From Auricularia sp. M13 (taxonomy: Eukaryota; Basidiomycota; Agaricomycetes; Auriculariales; Auriculariaceae), in the NCBI GenBank assembly GCA_037042915.1, contig CM073201.1:1426001-1490000 (forward strand): a DNA stretch of 64,000 nt, given 5' to 3'. Made by a program: the position numbers and the translations under genes. The notes beneath the pieces are model-generated. The model was not told where the DNA came from. It saw only the letters and a program-made list of their open reading frames with translations, and ran no database searches. This document shows, piece after piece, positions 1-9,646 of the stretch. Within the stretch, counting starts at the first letter, position 1. Each line of letters starts with the position of its first letter.

Positions 1-200
1 CCTGCATCGGCATTCACGTTTCGCAGCAAACTGTGGTTGCCCGCGTTGTCCACAGTCGCGCCCTGTCGCTCGAGGTCATCGAAATCCCAACCACGACGGA
101 CGACGATACTTCGGCCAAGGCGAGTGTCGGCCAGAAGCGTTTCGCAGTCGCCCCGCTGAAGATGGAAACACGGCCCGCTAAACGTCCCAAAACTGCTTAG
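1..200 (+). CDS. 3' end of an unrecognised gene
   Basis: An open frame enters from the left edge (codons start at base 3) and ends with TAG at 198-200, giving about 65 residues. The end is rich in Lys, Arg and Pro (it finishes AKRPKTA), preceded by an acidic/Thr patch (TTTDDDTS). I recognise no domain. A T-rich, AT-richer stretch follows the stop, as expected of a 3' UTR. The start and most of the gene lie outside the window, so the function cannot be judged. Confidence 0.4.
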   Translation, partial: CIGIHVSQQTVVARVVHSRALSLEVIEIPTTTDDDTSAKASVGQKRFAVAPLKMETRPAKRPKTA

Positions 201-593
201 ATATTTCACTAGACTATGCTCCCCCTCATCATGCTGCTTGAATTTTAATCTCCATCTGTGTTCCATATCTCAAATGCTCGTCATCCTGATTTGGTCTTTC
301 GCATTATCCCGGATCGACAAATGATAATCTGTGCCTGCCGATCATGTATCCCGGTGGCTGTGCACATGTTTACTGAGATGTTCATCGTCGTCTCGCACGT
401 CCGAAACCCATGAAATGTACGTGCTTTGGGTGTTCACCGCATCGCGTTGCGGTGAACTACTTAGCATTGTCGAATGGCTGATGCTTGTTTGCAGATCGCC
501 GTACTGAGGCTAAGGTTCCCAAGCATCGGAAAGCCGAGGCCGCGCATGCCAGTCCAGAGGCAGGTAAGCTCTCGACCGTCAGCATTCGGCATT

Positions 594-655
594 GAAGTGA
601 GATTAGCTCGCGGTGTAAATGCAGCAGCGTTTGCACTGCGTGCTAATTTCACTTC
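594..655. repeat. Near-perfect inverted repeat (29-nt arms)
   Basis: Arms 594-622 and 627-655 are separated by four bases (AGCA). On DNA 24 of 29 positions pair. Four of the five differences become G-U pairs in RNA, so a transcript would form an almost unbroken 29-bp stem. As a result, short peptides read from the two strands are nearly the same. Confidence 0.8.
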
Positions 656-1310
656 TGTCGCTGAATGGACTGTTTAGTAATTACTGCTCAGCAAAGGTTC
701 AGTGCTAACATACGTCGTGCAGCACGTCTTGCATTTGCACGATGGCCGCATGCTCATATACGAACCAAACATACAAAGGTAAGTTCGACTGCTGCAACGC
801 ATTCGCCGAGTACGTGTCTCAGCCGCACGACGTAATATCTGCATGTTTGCATCGTGCGGTTTGGACACCTATTCGATTTTGAATGCGTCGTTTCATGCGG
901 GTTTGCTCAGCCAATGCACGGGCTGACGTGATTTCTGCAGCGGAGATCGTCCTGTCGGGCACTGTTCCGTCATCGGTGAGCGCTTACCAGCTTTGCGTGC
1001 CTGTAACTGATCCGTCCCAAAGGTCCGCCATCTACCCCGGATTCACGAATAGCTGCTCTCGCTTACCGCGCACGAACATAACCCGGCAGCAAACTGCGCG
1101 CATCGGGCGCATATCGCTGGCTTGCATTGCGCCCGGGCGCCCAGCTGCTGGTACTGTAACGTTGGCGGAGTTACGTTTCGGGACTGTTCCCGGTCATCCG
1201 AATCAACCGGCAACTTCCGCATCTCTTTCCGCACCGTCGTCCAGCGCGTAGACATCGCGCCGCCGCGCCTCTCGTTCCATCTCCACCCCCCCTCCCAACG
1301 GCACTGTGCG

Positions 1311-1339
1311 GAGGGAAATTGCAGTCGTGCAATTCCCTC
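1311..1339. repeat. Short inverted repeat
   Basis: Arms of 13 and 12 nt (gagggaaattgca at 1311-1323, tgcaattccctc at 1328-1339) with a 4-nt loop and one bulged A. Confidence 0.6.
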
Positions 1340-1451
1340 TGGACTTTGCCTGTTGCTTGTGACTACGTGAACTGTACAGTCGTGTACTTCGCGAAGGACT
1401 CGCAACTTCGTCCCCATCCACGCTGCGCACGTCGCCGCTTGACCCATCACG

Positions 1452-4400
1452 ATGCTCGAGGAGAACAGTCGTTACCGCCAGATGCAGGGGCCAGGTACGT
1501 CCGTTTGATCCTCTAGATAGTGCATGATCTGACGATGATCTTGCACTATCTAGCACGGATCGGGCGTCATCGCCAACGGCGGGTGCGACGCAGAGGCGCG
1601 GGTCGCAACGCGACCCACGCCTGAGGATGTGAGTTCTGTTCACTTTTGGTGAAGTGATTAGGTGCTCACTACAGGCAGTTCCATCCCTGAGCGGCGCGTC
1701 ACACCAGGGACGCCGTGGACGTTGACGATTCCCAATGGCTTGACGCCGTAAGTTCTTTCTCCTGCGGTCGCGCGATACGCTTCTGATCAGGCACATCAGT
1801 GAAGAGTACTGGCTCAATTCCCCCCCGCCTTCGCCCCAGGCCGACTGGGAACCGTGCGTACCTCGGACCACCATGATGTCTCGAGTCTGATATTCATCTA
1901 GATTCTTCAACTACAACGACACCCGGGACAAGTTGCTTTCGTCGTCAGGCCCCGTTATGTTGGAACCAGCACCACTCTACGAAGACAAATACAGGTGGTA
2001 TCTGATGATGAAGCACGCCCTGCGCATCGACGAGGATATGAAGAAGATTCGTCGCGAGTTGCGCAGGCCCTCCGTAGTGCGGGCGCGACATGCCTTACGC
2101 TTGGAGCTCGCACCCAGGCGTCCGAAGATCTATGTCGTGCCTGGTTTTAAGGAGTACGCGGCTGCATGGTCCGAGCAGTCCTCCATGCCCGGCCAGCCTG
2201 GCACCATTCCTCACGACGCCAGTAAGACCACAGAAAAGGCGTTCTTCTCCAAGCTGGGAGAATGGTACCTTGCAGCCCAGATATGGTGCAACTGGCGCAA
2301 CCACGAGAACGTCCTAGTCCGGCTCATGCTTGGCGCAGAGGAGGCACGCGAACGCAGCCAGCTCCCGCCGTCCACAACAAACGCCGACGTTCTGCGCACC
2401 TTCATCCCGTTTCATATCGATGAGAAGATGTACGCTGCAGATCCGACCGCACCCCCGATTGGTCGTCATCATCGTTGGTGGACCTATACGCATTTGCCGG
2501 CGCCGCCGGGATATAATCCGCGTCACCGCATCCTCATTCTCAGCAACGTCGACTACATCCCACCGTTGCCGCCCCGCACTCGACCGAGAATGCGCATCGA
2601 TGGCCGGTACGGTCCTCACGAGGAGACCCGATATCCCATGTTCCATGAGCCCACCAGGTGGCACATGGCATTCATCCCGACCGAGAAGGATGGCCGCGTC
2701 GAACGGCGCGTGCACTCAACGCTTACCCCCCGGGACATGGAGTTCTACGAAGTCGACTTCGACAACCACTTCATGACGTTCGACTTCGGCAGGACCTACC
2801 GCCCGACAAGGGCGCTGCAGAACGCCATGCGCAAGTCCTGGGAGAGATTCGGCGACGTCGAGGAGGATCCCGAGCTGCAGTTGCCGGCGAAGTTCGTCGC
2901 GCAGCGCCCCTTCAAAGCGGTGTTAACTGGCCGCCAGGCCATGCAGTTTCTCTTCGACCATAACCTGACGCAGCGCGACGTCAAGGAGACTTTGGCGGCT
3001 TGGCAGCGAGCACTCGCGGAACTGCGCGGCTGGCATTCGTACGCGTCGAGTCGCGCTTGGCTCGCGCGGTTTCTGGCGATCAACAAGCGCATGGTCCCGC
3101 TCGCTGCCGACCTTCGCATCAGCAACTACCGCAAATACGCGCGCGGAGTCTTTACCGACAACGAAACGGTCGCGCGCCAATATGCGCAACTCTGTGTTCC
3201 GGTCTTCTTTGTGACCACACCGCTCACCCAGTACTGGACAGCAGACCCCCAGCACGACCAAATTGAGGTGTCTCCGCCGTTCCCCTGCGAGACCCGAGCC
3301 TACGATGAAGGTCAATACGGATACCAGCCCGCGCACCTTGTGGCCAGTCAGGACTACTACGGTGGAGGAAACACGTATTCCGGGCGGCGTACGGGGATGA
3401 TGCCATGATCGAGCAGAATGACATAGACTCTGGTGGATACCAGCGTGAGTGCACATCGTGCGTTTCCCCATTGAGCATGCAGCTGATTATCCACAGCGGC
3501 TGTTGAGCAGGCAGGCGCGTCTTCGTCAGCAGTAGCCGGCCAAAAACGCAAAGGTACATTCAGTCATGAGATGCGTGCGACACCGACTAATGACTTGCGT
3601 ATGCAGCCAGTGCGATCGAGAACGCCGAGACTCAGTCGACGAAGAGCAGCAAGAAAAACAAGAACAAAAAGCATCCACAGGCGATAGGACTGCCGAAGCG
3701 TCCTCGATCCACGAAGCCCGAGAGCTACCCATCTTGGTGGCCCGCTGAATGGCCTGTCGCGCTTGATGCATCGCAAGCCAACTTGGAGCTCGACCGCATG
3801 CGCGCTCGCACACTCAAGAAGGCCCAGGATTATCCCGTCCCTGACTCGAGATATGCGGCGGCGGTGTTTGCCTCTCCTGTACTTGAGCACTTCGGAGCCA
3901 GCGCTAACGAGATGAACCGCTCGCGGCTCTTCGCCTCGTATGTCCTCCTGCGGCCGCACCTACTCTACTCCTTGGCAACGACACCAGTTCGTGAGCTTGT
4001 GGTATTCAAGGCCTGGGAGTGGAAACAAATCTTGAACGGCCACCTTGCGTATGCTCAGCAAGCAGCGTATATGAAACGCCTCGGCTTCCGCGACACGCCC
4101 GAGCCCGCAATTGTTGAAGTCGACGATGCTGCTATCGATCACGCATTCCCGTCTGTCATCGACAATGTGCTGCAGGCGGCTGCCGCTACATCGACCGCCA
4201 CTTCGCAGACAACTACACCGTCATCGGCTGCGTCGCAGCTCCCGACGTCGACTTCCGCATCCTCGCGCGCATCCACTCCCGGTGCTAGTGATGACGACGA
4301 CAGCGATATCGACATGGAACCCGTGCACGCGGCCGATCCACCTCCGGCAAGATACTTCGAGCCGTACGAAGCGGTGCTCGAGCGGAGCCTTGCCAGGGAG

Positions 4401-5741
4401 GACGAGCGATATCTCTACGAGCCTTCTGCGTGGCGGCACGTCAAAAAACGCCAGAGCCGCGCCATGAAGACTTTGACTTGGTGGCAGGAAATGGACTCGA
4501 ACCTTACCGAAGACGACGTCCTGGAGTTTGCTGCAGTCGGCGAGACGAGGCGAACAAGGATGCTGGACGAGATGGAAGATTGCGATATCTGGTGGGATTA
4601 TGAGCACGGTTGGGTCTTCGTCTTTGAGAACGCTCCGATGGCGCACGAGGGTCCTTTCATTGGAGAGCGACTGACGAAGCCTGTGCGACTGTGGGACGGC
4701 AACCGGACTAACCCCAAGTACATTCGCGGTACATCCGCGACGCAGACAGTGCAGTTGCGCTTGTGGCACTCGCAGAACTGGAGCACAAGGTCAGTTTCTT
4801 TCTACTCATGCCCATGAAGCTAGCTCACTCTGTGCAGCGTTCTAGTGCCAATGATGCCGCTAGGTGCAGTTGGATGTCGCTCGAAGTTGGGGTGGGACCT
4901 CAACGACGACGACTACTACTTCTACTTCCCGTCGGTGCCGCGCCGCGCATATCAGCAACCGGACGAGAACACTTCGTCTGCCACTGCTGCTGCTGCGCCG
5001 CCACAGCCTGCTGTCGCACTTCCTCCGCCGCCGCCTGTCGTCGCCGCTGCCTCGCAGCCCGCACCGCCCGCTGCTCCTACTCCAGTCGCACTGCCTCCGC
5101 CGCCGCCTGTCGTCGCCGCTGCCTCGCAGCCCGCACCGCCCGCTGCTCCTCTCCTGCCGCCGCCGCCTGCTAGCAATGTTGCGCCGCCACCGTCTGCTAA
5201 TCCGGTCGCGCCGCAGGGCATTTCGAAGCCGCTGAACGACCTGTTGTCGCCGCAGCGCATCATGCGGTTCAACGACATCGAGCTGACAGAGTGGAACCCT
5301 TCGGACGGGGATAAAGAGTACTCTTGGCCCAGTGACCAGGAGCGTCGTCTCATCGTCTGGGACATTGCTGAGCTCTCGTTCCGGCTGAGGCTCTTCCAGT
5401 TTGACGATAAATTGCGGACCATGTACCCGTCCGATCCGAAGCTGACTGCTCAGTCCAACCTGGAGCGGTCTCAGATGATTTGCGCAATCTGGGACTCAGA
5501 CTCATTTGTGCCCAAGTCGGCAAGCCCGCTGACATCGCCTGAATGGACACAGCGGATCGAGCCCGTGTTGGCATTCCATACCATTGTCTCCAGCTGGCCG
5601 CGCGTCGAGCTCCCTTCGAGGCAGCAGGTATTCGACACAGAAGACAAGTTTGTTGAGTTCGAGAAGGCGGTTTGGAATGCGTACGCGCACATACTCGGAC
5701 TATTGCTTCTGCGAGGCTCCTGTTCCGCTGCAGTACCCTGA
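1452..5741 (+). CDS. Long unrecognised protein with proline-rich repeat
   Basis: I do not recognise a family. The best model starts at ATG 1452 (MLEENSRYRQ). Short introns lie at about 1500-1553, 1628-1679, 1750-1799 and 1853-1900, then a long exon (1901-about 3370) follows. Downstream introns fall near 3434-3489, 3555-3606 and 4791-4838. The long exon has many Tyr/Trp/Pro residues and aromatic clusters (EDKYRWYLMMKHA; DNHFMTFDFGRTYRP). The middle is Lys-rich (SSKKNKNKK). The C-terminal third carries an Ala/Pro repeat (5013-5156). The long frame stops at 3408, where the stop overlaps another ATG (3405). Either two genes overlap by ATGA, or a very short intron (about 38 nt, near 3379-3416) joins them; the joined protein reads naturally, so I favour one gene. 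The last exon may instead end near 5748 after a final intron. There are no signal peptide or membrane segments that I can see. Confidence 0.5.
1513..1553. repeat. Inverted repeat within the first intron
   Basis: Arms 1513-1529 and 1537-1553 (17 nt, 16 matching) with a 7-nt loop. The right arm ends in the intron's acceptor TAG, so a hairpin in the pre-mRNA would bury the 3' splice site. Confidence 0.7.
5013..5156 (+). repeat. Two 72-bp direct repeats, coding Ala/Pro-rich
   Basis: Copies at 5013-5084 and 5085-5156 are almost identical and encode a 24-residue unit of five Pro followed by VVAAASQPAPPAAP. Being in frame (72 = 24 codons), the duplication lengthens a disordered linker without breaking the gene. 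Confidence 0.8.
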
Positions 5742-6410
5742 TGATGTTCTTTGATAGATAGGACTGCCTGTACTTCGGTTTGCATGTCTCGGTGTCACTC
5801 AATGAAATGTTTGCCTGCTTACAGTGCTTGTTCACGACTTGGACTTAGTGCAGTTCAAACACTTGGAAGTCTTGGCACCGGCATGCCATCGCCGGCATAC
5901 CCCAGTCACCGGCATGCATCGCATTGGCATGCCACCCTTACCGGCATGCCGCACCGGCATTCTTACCCCACTGGCATGCCGGCATGCCGGAGCAATCATT
6001 AAGTTGCCCGTCTGAGACTCAGCGCAGTATTGTACAAGGGCCTGAGGTAGAGTCTGGGGCCCCCTAAGGTAGGGGCCCCTAAGCTATAGGGGTACCCCAT
6101 ATGTGGGGGGGTTATACCAGAAACGCGACCCTATGGTTATCCGGTTAGAGCCGCGAAGCTTTTATGGGGTTGACGATCGTAATGACGTCGGTGGCATGGG
6201 AGCACTCCTCCCAGTGCCTCCAGGCGGCTCCTCATGAGATCACCACCCAGGCCTAGAGCTTAGCAATACTGGCACTTGACAGGGGATCAGCCAGGCTGGC
6301 CATGTGTAGGGTTTCGTGGTACATACATTGATAAACTGTTCGTTACAGATATCGATACAGTCAAAGCAGTTGCAGAACGTTTCGAGTTTGAGAAACAACA
6401 AGCCGCCGTG
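5742..6410. other. Intergenic, palindrome-rich
   Basis: No gene is visible between the convergent stops of the long + gene and the - PH-CNH gene. The stretch holds the GGCATGCC cluster (5878-5990) and, at about 6056-6113, further G/C palindromes (GGGGCCCC twice, GGGGTACCCC once). Confidence 0.6.
5878..5990. repeat. Cluster of CCGGCATGCC-type palindromes
   Basis: Within about 110 bp the palindromic core GCATGC, or its close variant (ccggcat), recurs about eight times, often with the 10-mer CCGGCATGCC. Spacing is irregular (about 8-22 bp), unlike a simple tandem repeat. Confidence 0.7.
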
Positions 6411-8386
6411 TCACGACTGCGCGACGATGGGCTGCAGGAGCATGACATCGTCGTTCGAGTTGACGAGCAGCGGATCCTCCACAACGGTGTCGCCGGCAGC
6501 CTGGCTGTACGGCGGCGGCGCGGCGTCCCCGATCGACGCCGTGCCGCGCAGCTCGCTTGGGAGCGTCAGACACTTCATATGCGCGCCGTGGATTGTCTGC
6601 ACAAGCTCGCCCGTCGTGACATGCCGGATTTCGACGAAGGTCGCGCTGAACGCGAAAATGTACGGCGCACGCAATGCTGCATACATTCCGAGCCTCAGTA
6701 GATGGTCGACTTCAGACCACACGAATAAGGACTGACCAAACGAAGTCGGCTCCCCTTCCCAGTAGATCACCACCTGCCCTTTGTCCGCTGGGCCGCCCGC
6801 CGTGTTGATATAAAACGCGAGCGCTGTAGCAGGCTGTCAATTACCAGAGACGCGGATCCGGTTGCCCGCACACGCACTCTCGTAACAAAGTAGGAACTCA
6901 TCGTCAATGCGGAACATGGCCAGCGACTTGCCAGCGTGTGCCAGAGGCGTCGCAGGGGCGTACATCGGGTCGATGACATCCTGCGTGACGAGCGTCTCGA
7001 TATCGACGACCGAGATACCCTTCGCGCAGCTGATGCATAGCTTCGACTGGCCCAGTCGTATCCACGTTATCTCGAGCGGGTGCTCTATGCGCTGCAGCAC
7101 ACCCCGTGTCAATGTTTGCCGCGTGCAGACTGAGAAGAGCAATAAGGCCGACCTTGAACGGACGAAGCACCATGTCCGCGGACTCGACAAGCAGATCCTC
7201 CGCGCCGACGGAGACGGATATCTTGCGGTTGTGCATGCGCGCGGCCTGCGCGGGGTCGATGATGTCGAATAGCTTGACGTGGCTGTTGAGCTGCCGGCTG
7301 CGCACGACGGCGAGCACGACGCGTCCCATCACGTGGCCGAGCTGGAAGAAACTCGCCATGTTGGACACGATCTGCGCGCGTTTGTGCGGCGCAATGGGCT
7401 CGGCGGCGGAGAGCGCGTCGAGCGGGAAGGCAGAGACGCAGTGGTCTGTCGGTGGGTCAGCGGCCGCAGAGTATACTGTCTGTGCTCGAAGTGCGCACTG
7501 GAAAGCGTGAACAGGAGCTGCCGCTCCTCCGTCACATCGATGGAGGTGACGCCCTCAATGGCAAGCACCTTGGCCGGCCGCGTCCTCGAGGGCGAAGCGT
7601 CCGCGGGCACAACGTCGCCGCCATGCGCGTAGATGCCGTCGGCGGTGGCGAGCAGGACCTTCGTCCCGCCCTCGATCGGCGCGACACACCGCGCGCTCTG
7701 GCCGCTCGCACGGCTGAAGAAGCCGTCTGCGAAGCGTACGAGGCGGAACGTCGCACGCTGGTTCCAGACGTGCGCCTGCTGCGTCGTGATGCGGTTCAGC
7801 AGCGCGCTGCGCTCCGCGGCCGAGCGTGCGTAGAGCGTGAACGACGAGCCTTTCTGGCCGCGATGGATGAACGTGATCGGCGTGCCCTGCCGGTGGTTGT
7901 GGTCGTGCTCCGTCTCGGGCGGGATCAGCAGTAGGTCGAGGGGGATGGGCTGCCACAGCGTCAGCTACTATGGGCATCTGCGCTCGCACGCGAGTAGGTG
8001 CGCACCGGCTTGTACAGCTCAAAGACGCCGTCGCGCACGTTCTCCTTGGCAAAGAGCAGCACGCTGTCGAGCAGAAACAGGTCGATGGTGGGCCCGCCGT
8101 TGCCGTCGTCGGGCGGTCGCGGCCAGCGCCGCTGCTCGCGCAACACGGAGTGGTCCACCATGACGCGCCCAGGCGCCGTCAGCCGCAGATTGTGCTGGTC
8201 CTGTGAGCACGGGCACTGGCGTCAATGCTGGGGTTGGCGGAGAACGACGGTGGCACATACCCGCCATCGACGCGAGACGAGCCGTTTCGCCAGATCCTCG
8301 AGCGTGATCTCGCGCGGGACATCCCTCCACGACACTGGCGCGGGAGAACACGAATTGGAGCGGGAGACGCCTTCGCGCCGGCTCAT
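6411..8386 (-). CDS. PH-CNH protein, RhoGEF (Rom1/2)-like but lacking DH
   Basis: Exons 8386-8261, 8200-8006, 7964-7499, 7445-7153, 7091-6878, 6823-6737 and 6676-6411 give 548 residues. Residues about 43-110 resemble the start of the PH domain that follows the DH domain in fungal Rho exchange factors (HNLRLTAPGR, IDLFLLDSVLLFAKE). The remainder reads as a citron homology (CNH) domain, with typical segments such as NMASFFQLGHVMGRVVLAVV and CISCAKGISVVDIETL, and ends with FSATFVEIRHVTTGE. In the family the CNH/PH part binds Rho or membranes and the DH domain performs GDP/GTP exchange. Here the start codon lies only 136 bp beyond the atg27 stop and no DH-like sequence precedes it. It is a truncated paralogue or a DH-less regulator. 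Fold confidence is high; activity is unknown. Confidence 0.8.
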
Positions 8387-8522
8387 ATGGTGTCAAAAGA
8401 GGAAGTAGTAGTACGTGGTAAGCAGCGGGCCTGCACCAAGCCAAACAGTGCTCTCATCCCTGTCTATCGATGCGAAATTCAATCCCCCGTCCTCTACGTA
8501 CACCAAGATGCAGAAAACGAGA

Positions 8523-9552
8523 CTAGACAGCGACATACCCGCCCCGACTGCGGGGTTGGAAGGCAGAGCATAAATGGGATGCTAGATCACGAAGCAGATA
8601 CGGGAGTTCTCGCCAAAAGTCCTTGTGCCTGCGAGCATGATTAGTATTAAGCATACAGATCAATACGAGCAGGAGGACGCACGGTATGACGTCCCATCCC
8701 GAGGCGCCGTATGTGTTGTAGTTGTAATATGAGCCGATGGCAAAGTATGCGACGAAGGCAAGGACGAATCTGTTCCCGCAGATCTTATCAGATGATCAAT
8801 TACTCCCGACAGCTCTCGAGTGCTCACAGAAGGAAGAACATCCGCAGGCTTCCGCCGCTGGACCCTGTGGGTGGCTTGGGGGTGTCCTTGTCGCCGCCAG
8901 TATCACCGTCGGAGCGTTTCTCGCAGCCGGCAGGCGTCTTCCATTCGACCGTCGCAACGTTATGGGTGTAGTCACCGAATTGAGGGTCCGAGGCCTCTTT
9001 GGAGCAGAGCAAAGTGATTTTGAACGACTGTGTGTTCTTGACGTATGCGCCACCGGGCATCGTTACTTCCAGCCCTTTCGAGTCTGGCGGACTGCACCGT
9101 CAGATGCGTCGTGTCTCGTACCGCGCGGAAAACGGGCAACGTACTCTGTAAAGGCGCATACTCGATCTTGTTCTTGTCGTCCGGTAGGCCGACGGGGATA
9201 ACGGCGCTGATGAACGTCACGTCGTCCTTGACGTACGACTCGACGAGACACGCCCGCGTGCCCTCGGGACACTGCGCACGGCGCTCAGAACCAGCGCAAG
9301 CAATGAAGCGAGGCTCGCCCGTACCTGGTCTTTGTCGGCCAGTTTTTCGTCCTTGGGCAGCGGTGCGCACAGGTCAAACGAGATGGTCTCGTGCTTGGTC
9401 GACGGCGGGTTCTCGCTCTTGCGCGTCACCGTGCGCACACCCGCAGGAAACTCGAACTGCGCCTTGCCCGAGGACACAACGCAGGTGTCGGCGCCGTGCG
9501 CGACGGCGCAGCCGAGGGTCAGCAAAACGAGCGGCAGCGGCAGGCCGCGCAT
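8523..9552 (-). CDS. ATG27: Atg27 autophagy membrane protein
   Basis: Exons 9552-9325, 9271-9145, 9083-8828, 8769-8683 and 8628-8523 encode 267 residues. The N-terminus (MRGLPLPLVLLTLGCAVAHG) is a signal peptide. The lumenal part is a Cys-containing mannose-6-phosphate-receptor-homology domain (FDLCAPLPKDE; MPGGAYVKNTQSFKITLLC). A single membrane span follows near residue 205 (FVLAFVAYFAIGSYYNYNTY). The tail HKDFWRELPYLLRDL...RGGYVAV has the conserved Atg27 ending and a Tyr-based sorting motif. Family members cycle between Golgi, vacuole and autophagosome precursors and help traffic Atg9. An upstream in-frame Met would precede the signal peptide, so 9552 is preferred. Confidence 0.9.
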
Positions 9553-9646
9553 TAGTGGCAGGTGCAGGAAAAAGCAAGCGCAAGTGGCTGAGCCGGGTCG
9601 GAGTGACGCGTTGTCTTTTCCCGCCACACTCACCGCGTTCTGCACC
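9553..9646. promoter_or_regulatory. Very short divergent promoter, ATG27 / ataxin-3
   Basis: Only 94 bp separate the start codons of two divergent genes of proteostasis (autophagy and deubiquitination). Any shared control elements and both 5' UTRs must fit here or overlap the genes. I see no TATA box. Confidence 0.5.

Larger units (their letters stand above)
201..1451. other. No confident gene; possible exon fragments and hairpins
   Basis: No long open frame is present. A stretch at about 494-562 is preceded by a good acceptor (ttgtttgcag) and followed by gtaagc, with one open reading rich in Lys, Glu and Ala. Other gtaagt/cag pairs occur near 780-825 and 915-1020. I could not chain these into one protein. 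They may be 5' exons or a non-coding RNA upstream of the gene at 1452. Two inverted repeats (594-655, 1311-1339) lie here. Confidence 0.3.
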
